In this document: positions 18,633 to 26,177 of the stretch, in pieces
Numbering within the stretch: position 1 is the stretch's first letter
How the letters are laid out: every line of letters starts with the position of its first letter
Source of the DNA: Candidatus Moraniibacteriota bacterium
GTDB lineage: Bacteria; Patescibacteriota; Minisyncoccia; JAHIHE01; JAGLIN01
Direction of reading: 5' to 3'
DNA length: 35,646 bases
Assembly: GCA_030638895.1 (NCBI GenBank)
Contig: DAOWDS010000014.1
Span: forward strand, 1-35,646
The notes under the pieces: model-generated
The model's input: only the letters and a program-made list of their open reading frames with translations
Told to the model about the DNA's origin: nothing
The model's database searches: none
Translations under genes and position numbers: made by a program

Positions 18633-19184
18633 ATGAATAGAATCGAAAAAAAAGCGCACATCAAAGCAGTTTTATTGTTAATTATTGTGTTTATTTTACT
18701 GTATGTCAGTTGTTTTTATTTTCCCAAAAAAATAGAGGTTTCAAGCGTTGAAATTATTGACAAAAAAAAGAAAATTGAACAATTAAACATACAAAACAAT
18801 CAGATAGAAAATATAAGGGATAAACACAACAAACTGCAAAAAGATGTTAGTAATATTTCGGAATATATAATAGATTATTCAAATATATCTAGTTTTGTCG
18901 CTGAAATCAAAAATGTAGCTGAAAAAAATAATATAGAGCTTAATATAAGCGTTTCTAATGAAGAAAAAAAGGAGATAACTAAATTTTTGTCGTATATAAA
19001 TTATAATATCAAAGCTACTGGCAAATTTAATAATATGATGAGCTTTTTAAATCATTTGGAAAATCTAAAATATTATATTGATGTTGAAAAAATAGAAATT
19101 TCGAGAAAGAATAAAGAGGCAATCGGCGAAACTGATATTGTGCTTAATTCCAGATTAAAAGTTTACGTGCGTGATAATAAATAA
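18633..19184 (+). CDS. pilO: PilO-like type IV pilus assembly protein
   Basis: Single TM, coiled-coil, ferredoxin-like C-terminus pattern, follows pilN. Confidence 0.8.
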   Translation: MNRIEKKAHIKAVLLLIIVFILLYVSCFYFPKKIEVSSVEIIDKKKKIEQLNIQNNQIENIRDKHNKLQKDVSNISEYIIDYSNISSFVAEIKNVAEKNNIELNISVSNEEKKEITKFLSYINYNIKATGKFNNMMSFLNHLENLKYYIDVEKIEISRKNKEAIGETDIVLNSRLKVYVRDNK

Positions 19185-19193
19185 TAATGAGAG

Positions 19194-19613
19194 ATGAATA
19201 AAATAAAATTTAATTTTAATAAAAAAAGCGCTAAAAAAATACTTTTTGTTTTTTTAAAGTACAAATACTTGTTATTTTTAATATTGTTCAGCGCTCTTCT
19301 TGGATTTATTTTCAGTGTTACTTATAAATACGCCTATGTTAATATAATGTTTATAGAATATGAAGAATCATACGAAAGCAGTGTAATTTTAAATATGAAA
19401 AAAGGTAATCGAACACTTAAAAAAATATTAACAAATACAAAAGAACGAGAGAAAGAATTTGAGATGAGCAAAGACAAAAAATATAATAATCCTTTTAAAT
19501 TTAGAAAACCAGATGTTTTAGAAAATAAAAAATCAGATATTATCAATAGCGAAGTGGAAAATAATCCAAGAGCGCTTCCAACAATTGAAACTGAAAATGG
19601 CACGATTAATTAA
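19194..19613 (+). CDS. Hypothetical single-TM protein at the end of the pil locus
   Basis: 139-aa ORF, KYLLFLILFSALLGFIFSV TM, hydrophilic C-terminus; 10 bp after pilO. Confidence 0.7.
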   Translation: MNKIKFNFNKKSAKKILFVFLKYKYLLFLILFSALLGFIFSVTYKYAYVNIMFIEYEESYESSVILNMKKGNRTLKKILTNTKEREKEFEMSKDKKYNNPFKFRKPDVLENKKSDIINSEVENNPRALPTIETENGTIN

Positions 19614-19762
19614 GAATAATTAGTATTTTGTTTGTATAACAAAACAAAAATTTGATATTGATTTGATATTTGGATTTTGTTATTTGAAATTAAGCAAAAT
19701 TTGACTTATTATATAATATTTTGTATATTAGTTAAACGGTCATCAAATGACTGTTTTTGTCT

Positions 19763-19834
19763 GTCCCCGTAGTTCAATGGATAGAACGGGAGCCTTCTAA
19801 GCTCTTGATGCGGGTTCAATTCCTGCCGGGGACA
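19763..19834 (+). tRNA. tRNA-Arg (anticodon UCU)
   Basis: GTCCCCG...CGGGGAC acceptor, anticodon arm GGAGC-CTTCTAA-GCTCT, T-arm GGGTTCAATTCC. Confidence 0.95.
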
Positions 19835-19839
19835 CAAAA

Positions 19840-19969
19840 TTATACTCCTTTGCTAAAATAATTTCGTATAATGCTCCGTAGCTTTATGTGAAATTTTATT
19901 TGATTCTAAATGAAAAAGTAATCTTTTTAAAATCTACAAAATCGGAATTCTAAAAGCGAAGGAGTATAA
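19840..19969. repeat. ~130-bp element bounded by 15-bp near-perfect inverted repeats
   Basis: ttatactcctttgct (19840-19854) vs agcgaaggagtataa (19955-19969), 14/15 complementary. Confidence 0.75.
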
Positions 19970-20005
19970 CTTATTAACAAATTTTCGTATTTATTTTGTT
20001 AAAAT

Positions 20006-20040
20006 AAAAATCGCTCTGATATAATGTCAGAGCGATTTTT
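20006..20040. terminator. Bidirectional intrinsic terminator
   Basis: aaaaatcgctctga-tataatg-tcagagcgattttt. Confidence 0.93.
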
Positions 20041-20061
20041 ATTTATGCCACTTAACACAAC

Positions 20062-20952
20062 CTACTTATATAATTCCATAATGCCGACAATATCACCAGC
20101 TTCTAGACTTCTTTTTTTGGTTTCGCCATTACTAGCATAACCATACATAGTGATTTCTGAGCAAGTTGACTCATATAAATCTCCCATTCCCATACTATGA
20201 CCCAACTCATGAGTAGCAATATTTTCAAAATCCATCTTGTCGGACTCGCCAGTAGCTGACCAGTCAAAATCAACATCATCATAAACTTGGTCCCATTCAA
20301 CCAATTCTCTAAATGGCGGCGGTCCGGTAAATATTCCCCAAATAATAGTAATGCCAATAGCGCCCGACGATTCAATGTCGGCAAAAATTACTTCATTTTT
20401 GCCATTTAATTCTCCTATATTTTCTCTATCAACATTGCCAGTGATTTTATCACCAACAATATTAGTACCAGCAGCGCTTTCCCACTTAGCAATGTCAGCA
20501 GCTAAATTATCAATAATAAATGTTTCGTTTAAACTATCTATATTTATTGGATCAACTAAATATGGTTCAGCAGTTTTCCATTTAGCGCCTTTAGCTAAAA
20601 AAGTATAGCAAGAACTAGTATCTTGATCTGGGTCTGGGTCTGGATATTCATCACTACAGTCTTCTGGACATTTTTTAGCATTTTCACCTAATTCACAAAC
20701 ACCATTACCACACGTTTTAACATTTTCTTTTTTATATCTTAAAAAAGCATATCCTTCAACTAGTTTGCCGGTGCTTGGATCAATTTTTTCGCCAAGACTG
20801 AAAACACCATTAGAAACCTTTACCGCGTGCTCTGGAATAGAAACAGGCGCTTTATTTTTTAAATTATCAAATTCAGGTTTATCAGCAAATACTATGCCCG
20901 TTGAAATAGCCAATACAGCAATTAATAAGCTAAAAATTAAATATTTTTTCAT
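20062..20952 (-). CDS. Secreted zinc metalloprotease (metzincin-like, HExxHxxGxxD)
   Basis: Signal peptide MKKYLIFSLLIAVLAISTGIVFA; CGNGVCELGENAKKCPEDC motif; ATHELGHSMGMGD and downstream ITMYG Met-turn-like. Confidence 0.85.
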   Translation of the reverse strand: MKKYLIFSLLIAVLAISTGIVFADKPEFDNLKNKAPVSIPEHAVKVSNGVFSLGEKIDPSTGKLVEGYAFLRYKKENVKTCGNGVCELGENAKKCPEDCSDEYPDPDPDQDTSSCYTFLAKGAKWKTAEPYLVDPINIDSLNETFIIDNLAADIAKWESAAGTNIVGDKITGNVDRENIGELNGKNEVIFADIESSGAIGITIIWGIFTGPPPFRELVEWDQVYDDVDFDWSATGESDKMDFENIATHELGHSMGMGDLYESTCSEITMYGYASNGETKKRSLEAGDIVGIMELYK

Positions 20953-21258
20953 ATTTTTTTTAATTAATTTTTATTGTTTAACTTTTAATTTTTTCGACCT
21001 TTAAATTATTTAGAAATTTATTGATTTTTTTAAATTTTTTATATAATGTTGCTTTAATATTTTCTGTTCAAGTTTATAAAAGCTTAACATTCTTTTTATA
21101 AAAAAACAAGTACAAAAAACGTTGGCAGCTCATTGAATATCATCTTGTGTCGCATCACGGTCTTGAGAGTTGACAGCTTAACAACAATATGATATAAAAT
21201 AAATGGTATCAATTTAATTGATTATTATATAAAAAAAATAAAATTAGGAGAGTTAATA

Positions 21259-21512
21259 ATGGCAAATTTTGAAGAAAAAATGGAAATGAATGGAAAAAAG
21301 AAGTTGTATGCATCCACTGTAATGCTCAAATAACAATGACAGCAGCTGATATTAGATATATTATTGACGAATGGCGCGAATGTGACGATAGTGACTTTTA
21401 TATAAAATGTCATGAACATCGTCTACATCTTAGTAAAAAGATTTTAGGCGGTGAAGAAATTCCTATGCATATTAAATTAGCTGCGAAACAAAGAAGTAGA
21501 CTGCTTATATAA
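21259..21512 (+). pseudogene. Frameshifted small zinc-motif (CxxC...CxxH) ORF
   Basis: AGGAG ribosome-binding site then ATG at 21259; restoring one A in the A6 run gives MANFEEKNGNEWKKEVVCIHCNAQITMTAADIRYIIDEWRECDDSDFYIKCHEHRLHLSKKILGGEEIPMHIKLAAKQRSRLLI*. Confidence 0.7.
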
Positions 21513-21615
21513 CATTGTGACAAAAATCTAAGAACTTGACGGTTTGATTTCTTATTTTATTGTTTATGTTGCTAAGATTATTCTTTTTTATAAACTATAA
21601 AGTTTATAAAAAGTT

Positions 21616-21643
21616 CCACCCAATTTTGAAAGGGTGGTTTTTT
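21616..21643 (+). terminator. Intrinsic terminator CCACCC...GGGTGG-T6
   Basis: ccacccaattttgaaagggtggtttttt, ~100 bp downstream of the frameshifted ORF. Confidence 0.9.
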
Positions 21644-21837
21644 CTATTTTAAAAATTCTAGCTGTCGCTAAACACATAAAAAAAACAACCTCTAACACAA
21701 GCAGTTGTTTTGGCTGGGTGGCGTAGTGGGGAACATTAGAACTAAGTTTGTAAATTTGGCTTTAAATAAGGATATTTCTATTCCTGATTTAAAATAAAAG
21801 ACCTAGATTTATTTTATCATATTTTAAAAAGAAAAAA

Positions 21838-21861
21838 GAGGCGCAACATTGTTGCCACCTC
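21838..21861 (-). terminator. Probable minus-strand terminator of the 21894..22550 gene
   Basis: Minus strand GAGGTGGCAACAATGTTGCGCCTC followed by TTTTTT (one mismatch in stem). Confidence 0.65.
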
Positions 21862-21893
21862 ATATTTTTGAAAAATTTAGTCCGTATTGGGAA

Positions 21894-22550
21894 TTATTTA
21901 TCTTTGAAAGAATCTGGAAGATATTTTAAAGTATCTTCATGGTCAATAATTGCGAACTCACATTCTTTTATCAGCTGTTTAATTACTTCTATCTCTTTTT
22001 CAGTTTCTTTAATAAAAGAATTGAGATCACGCTCCTTTATTTCTCCTTTGGCAAGTTTTTCGTTAAAATCATTTCTTTCAGAAAACCACATTATTTTAAT
22101 CGGTTTTCCTTCTTTAAGAGATCTTTCAATTGAATTTTCCTTGCAAAATTTTGCGAACTTCAATCGATCTATGGCTATTTCTTCCTTTGCCATGTCGTAT
22201 CTTGTCAAAGTTTCCACAGAACATGTCCTATTTTCGCTACTGTGTTCAAGATGCCTTTGCCGTTCATTCATGAGATCAGTAACAAATTTTTCTATAGCCT
22301 TAGGAGAAGCGTCTAATACCGCCTTGTTTACTTCTCTTTGAGCTTTCAAAGATGCTATAACAAGTTCAGCAGATTCTGATAGGTGTTTTGGAAAAATTTT
22401 GTCTTCCAAACCAATTTCAGCTTCCTTTGATTCGGCTGTAAGCCGCCCAAGAGTACATATTGTTATGTCTATTGCGGCTATTGTTGTTTTTGCTTCTTGC
22501 CGATAATTATTTATAAGAAGTTCCGTGCTAATGTTTCCATTTTCAGTCAA
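21894..22550 (-). CDS. Hypothetical helical protein
   Basis: 218-aa ORF, starts MTENGNISTELLINNYRQEAKTT; no family recognised. Confidence 0.65.
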   Translation of the reverse strand: MTENGNISTELLINNYRQEAKTTIAAIDITICTLGRLTAESKEAEIGLEDKIFPKHLSESAELVIASLKAQREVNKAVLDASPKAIEKFVTDLMNERQRHLEHSSENRTCSVETLTRYDMAKEEIAIDRLKFAKFCKENSIERSLKEGKPIKIMWFSERNDFNEKLAKGEIKERDLNSFIKETEKEIEVIKQLIKECEFAIIDHEDTLKYLPDSFKDK

Positions 22551-22662
22551 CTTTAAATTCCTCCTCTACCTTAATAATAAAAAATATTTCAAATCATGTC
22601 AATAGCAATAAAAAATTATGGTCGTATAAAATTATTAAAAAGTTCTAACTTATAAAATGGGT

Positions 22663-22690
22663 ATAAAAAAACCGCTAATATTGGCGGTTA
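22663..22690 (-). terminator. Minus-strand intrinsic terminator
   Basis: Minus strand AACCGCCAATATTAGCGGTTTTTTT. Confidence 0.8.
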
Positions 22691-22757
22691 AATTGACCAG
22701 GGTCTAATAGTAGACGCGTTCAGAGCTTTAGAGTGGGAAAGTATTAATAAAGAACTG

Positions 22758-23006
22758 TTAAAGTTTGATAAGGTTTTGTGTTAATTTGATTATTCTGCCT
22801 ATTGTAGAAGTGGAAATAATATCAAGATTATTGATTGCGGAAATTAAATCTTTGTAAACTTTAGTAATTATTATGTTGTTTTTTTGAGCGTATTCCTTGA
22901 TTGACCTTTCTTGGTTTTGAGGAGAAAAACCCTTATCTTGTTCCTCTGTTGATTCTCTAATATATGCTATGCCTATTTTTTGCTTTTTGTTTTCTTTGTT
23001 AGTCAT
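22758..23006 (-). pseudogene. Truncated serine recombinase (resolvase/invertase N-terminal catalytic domain fragment)
   Basis: IGIAYIRESTEEQDKGFSPQNQERSIKEYAQKNNIIITKVYKDLISA (catalytic Ser in YIRESTEEQ), then loses similarity and stops at 82 aa. Confidence 0.8.
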
Positions 23007-23040
23007 ATAATTTTAAGTTAAATTTTTTTTAGTTATTAGG

Positions 23041-23068
23041 TTGACAAAATTTATATTTCTGATATGAT
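23041..23068 (+). promoter_or_regulatory. Sigma70-type promoter
   Basis: TTGACA-16 nt-TATGAT upstream of the 23176 ORF. Confidence 0.75.
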
Positions 23069-23175
23069 GCACAGACAAGTATTATTGCTTGTCTTCTATA
23101 TATTTATAGAATAATGTTCTTTAAAATACAGAACATAATTGAATATAATAAAACAGAAACAAGGAAGTGGTATAA

Positions 23176-23802
23176 GTGAGTAACAATACAGAACCAACTG
23201 AATTGACCTTGGAAGAAGGTATAGGAGAATTGTTTAAGGAAGAAAAAATTCCTGAATTAAATACAGAGATGAATATTTGGAAAGTAATTGAATCTCTTGA
23301 CGGTTACATTTTCTATACCGAACATGATGCAGCTGATGGCAGAATATCTTTAAGCAGTGAAAGCGACAAATATCTTCAGGTTGTAAAAAAAGTTTCTGAG
23401 CTTCTTGTAAACAAGCTCAAAGAATTTAACGTTATTCCACCAAGTGAATATTCTGAATGTGAAACCAGACAAGAGTTGCCACCAGCGCCAGAAGGAAAAA
23501 CATATTACTGGGAATGGTATGAAACTATGAGCAAAGAATATTATACTGAAGCGTATAACAAAATTCTTTGCTCTGCTTGTCCGTTTGTTGAAGATAATCC
23601 TACTGAAACAATGCAATGTAGAACGCCTTGTGATGTTTTTCCAGGAACGGTCTATCGGCTTTTTGAACCACATAGATGTGCTATGGTTGATATGCTTACA
23701 TGGAACGAAGAAGAACTATACAAACAGGTTCAAGAAAAAGGTGGGGACGATGTTCTAAAAAGATTTAAGCAAAAGATCTGGAATCTTAAAAATAAGACTT
23801 AA
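23176..23802 (+). CDS. Hypothetical cysteine-containing protein (GTG start)
   Basis: 208-aa ORF; AAGGAAG ribosome-binding site upstream of GTG; Cys pattern CSAC...CRTPC...HRC. Confidence 0.75.
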   Translation: MSNNTEPTELTLEEGIGELFKEEKIPELNTEMNIWKVIESLDGYIFYTEHDAADGRISLSSESDKYLQVVKKVSELLVNKLKEFNVIPPSEYSECETRQELPPAPEGKTYYWEWYETMSKEYYTEAYNKILCSACPFVEDNPTETMQCRTPCDVFPGTVYRLFEPHRCAMVDMLTWNEEELYKQVQEKGGDDVLKRFKQKIWNLKNKT

Positions 23803-24096
23803 ATCAAAATAAGTACGAGCAGTGCGATAATTTCAATCTGTTCTTTTTTTATAACTTATTTTATATCTTAAATTTTAAAGATTCGTTTTGTCTTAGATAA
23901 GTTCCACTTTTATTTTACCACAGTCTAATTGTTTTAAATATTATTTTAAATTAGAAAAACATATCAATACTTTTAAATAAGCAGTATTTCTTTGTTTAGC
24001 AAATCTTTTAATCTGGTTTCTGTTTAATAAAAAATGTTCATTAAATTTAATTAGTTTTCGGTTTATTTTTTGCATAATAATTCTATAAAATTAAAT

Positions 24097-24120
24097 TAAA
24101 AAGGACGCAAAAGAGTCCTT
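24097..24120 (-). terminator. Minus-strand terminator downstream of the tRNA cluster
   Basis: Minus strand AAGGAC-TCTTTTGC-GTCCTTTTT. Confidence 0.85.
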
Positions 24121-24141
24121 ATCTAACAGAAATCTTCGCGG

Positions 24142-24215
24142 GGGTGAGTATCGGGAATCGAACCCGAGACGAGGGGACCACAACCCCTAGTGTTACCATT
24201 ACACCATACCCACCC
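24142..24215 (-). tRNA. tRNA-His (anticodon GUG)
   Basis: Anticodon arm AGGGG-TTGTGGT-CCCCT; T-arm TCGGG-TTCGATT-CCCGA; acceptor GGTGGGT/ACTCACC. Confidence 0.93.
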
Positions 24216-24320
24216 CTACAGAGACTTCTCTATTGTAAATTATTTAATTTAAATATTTCAAATATTCCTCACATCCGATCAGTCTAATTTCTCTCCATAG
24301 TTTTAACATAGGAAAGTCTT

Positions 24321-24390
24321 GTGTCAAGTGAAATCGAACCCGAGACGAGAGGACCACAGCCTCTAGTGTTACCATTACACCATAGCCACC
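24321..24390 (-). pseudogene. tRNA-His-like gene lacking the 3' T-stem and acceptor halves
   Basis: GGTGGCTATGGTGTAATGGTAACACTAGAGGCTGTGGTCCTCTCGTCTCGGGTTCGATT then TCACTTGACAC instead of the expected CCCGA...AGCCACC. Confidence 0.85.
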
Positions 24391-24470
24391 ATATTCATTT
24401 TAACAAATTGAAACAAAAAATAAGGAACTGTTTGTTATATTAAAATGTTAGCATGTTAAAATATTTTCTG

Positions 24471-24543
24471 TGGGTCGTAGAGGACTTGAACCTCTAACCA
24501 ATTGCTTAAGAGGCAACTGCTCTACCAATTGAGCTAACGACCC
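24471..24543 (-). tRNA. tRNA-Lys (anticodon CUU)
   Basis: GGGTCGT...ACGACCCA acceptor, anticodon loop CTCTTAA, T-arm AGAGGTTCAAGTCCTCT. Confidence 0.95.
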
Positions 24544-24561
24544 AAATTGATATAATTTTGC

Positions 24562-24634
24562 GTACCCGGCAGGAATCGAACCCACAACCTTCTGGTCCGA
24601 AGCCAGACGCTCTATCCAGTTGAGCTACGGGTAC
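24562..24634 (-). tRNA. tRNA-Arg (anticodon UCG)
   Basis: GTACCCG...CGGGTAC acceptor, anticodon arm TCTGG-CTTCGGA-CCAGA. Confidence 0.95.
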
Positions 24635-24746
24635 TTGTGAAACATACTTAAAAATAATATTAATAATATTTCAGTAAATAAAATAAATACTTTTACTATA
24701 AGAGTATATATTAGATTTAAAAAAATATCAAGCATAGCGCAGAAGG

Positions 24747-26177
24747 TTATTTTTTAGATTTTATTCTATAAAAATCCGTATTATTAACAACCGCTAGCCC
24801 TATAAGCAGCCAAAACATCAAAGACAAATCATTCTTCCAATATGTAGTATCAACAAGACCATGAACTAAAACATAGATCATTAAAACATTTATAATATAT
24901 ATTTCTGCCGCTACAGAGACGTCGCCAATTTTGTCTTTTTTGTTTAAGTGCGACAATATTATGTTTTTATGATAAAAAAACCAAATTAAAATCAAAATAA
25001 ATCCAGCAAAACCAATTAATCCTGTTTGAAGATAAAAAGCCAAAAATATATTATGAGGCTGTGGAACTGCCCATTCAAGATATGGCTGATTAAACTTTCC
25101 CGCGTAAGAAAGATAAGTTTTTTGAAAAGTTCCTGGACCAATCCCAAAAATGGGATTGTCTTTTATAATTTCTCCTGTGGCATTCAAAATCATCAGCCTG
25201 GAATGAAAAGACGATCTGTCGCTTGAATCTATTATTTGATTAAATTTATTTGAAGACAAAAATATTAATCCTAAAAATAAAAAAATAAAAAAACCAGACA
25301 AATAAATACTTTTTATTTTTAGATCTTTATTTTTTATGATTAAATACAGTATTCCCGCAAAAATTCCTAAAAATGCGCCATAAGAATACGTAAAATATAA
25401 TGGGATTACAATAATTAATAAAACGATGACTTTCATTTTTTTTCTGAAAAAAATTGTTTTTCCGCTAAAAATTAAGTTTCCAATTAAAAATTTAGTTTCT
25501 TTTAATAAAAACCCTACCACAATCAAAAATGCCGGTGTCAAATACATTGCCAAATGATTTGGAGAAAGAAAAATTGCCTTCAGCCGTCCATCAAAAGTAA
25601 TATCTCCGATTAATAAATAAAAAATGCTAACAACAGAAACAATAACACCAGAAGCAAACCAACTCGTTAAAACTAAACCAGTATGTCTTTCTTTTTTAAT
25701 AACATTTATAAAAACAATAAAAAATAGAAGCGGACTTATAAACCAACCTTTAAAAATTCCAAGACTACTTCTTATATCAGAAGAAAGCGCGGTTGAAATT
25801 ATTATACCGAGAAATAATAATATAATTCCAACATTTAAAACAAGATAGCGATCTCTAAAAAGCTTGCGTTTGATAGTATTATAGACTATATTATTAAACT
25901 GTAATTTAGATTTTAATTTAATCTGTTTTAATAATAATGCTAATTTACTTAAAGACCAGGCTAAAAACAAAATATAAACCATAATTTCCAAAACTGTCAT
26001 TGGGATGCTAAAAAAAGAAAATCTCCATAAATATAGCGGCATCAAAAAGATTATGGCATAAATACCATATCTAATATTTTTAGCGCAGATTAAAATGAAG
26101 ATGAAAAAAAATGCTATTAAAAATAAAATCATGGAATTTGGTATTAAGTATTTAGTATTAAGCAATGTCAATATCAT
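24747..26177 (-). CDS. O-antigen ligase/polymerase-like polytopic membrane protein (true start may be 26132)
   Basis: Multiple TM helices; NPIFGIGPGTFQKTYLSY...PQPHNIFLAFYLQTGLIGF motif of the Wzy/WaaL family. Confidence 0.85.
   Translation of the reverse strand: MILTLLNTKYLIPNSMILFLIAFFFIFILICAKNIRYGIYAIIFLMPLYLWRFSFFSIPMTVLEIMVYILFLAWSLSKLALLLKQIKLKSKLQFNNIVYNTIKRKLFRDRYLVLNVGIILLFLGIIISTALSSDIRSSLGIFKGWFISPLLFFIVFINVIKKERHTGLVLTSWFASGVIVSVVSIFYLLIGDITFDGRLKAIFLSPNHLAMYLTPAFLIVVGFLLKETKFLIGNLIFSGKTIFFRKKMKVIVLLIIVIPLYFTYSYGAFLGIFAGILYLIIKNKDLKIKSIYLSGFFIFLFLGLIFLSSNKFNQIIDSSDRSSFHSRLMILNATGEIIKDNPIFGIGPGTFQKTYLSYAGKFNQPYLEWAVPQPHNIFLAFYLQTGLIGFAGFILILIWFFYHKNIILSHLNKKDKIGDVSVAAEIYIINVLMIYVLVHGLVDTTYWKNDLSLMFWLLIGLAVVNNTDFYRIKSKK

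Noticed and set aside
20103-20384. 93-aa minus ORF
   Set aside because: Alternative frame inside the metalloprotease gene.
21225-21419. 64-aa minus ORF
   Set aside because: Antisense of the frameshifted CxxC/CxxH ORF, which has the better ribosome-binding site and codon coherence.
22691-22783. Fragment IDQGLIVDAFRALEWESINKELLKFDKVLC on plus strand
   Set aside because: Only ~30 codons after a stop, no start or recognisable family; may be a gene remnant but not supportable.
24142-24634. CRISPR-like repetition (two similar blocks around 24142 and 24321)
   Set aside because: The similarity is explained by two tRNA-His genes; no spacer/repeat array and no cas genes in the window.
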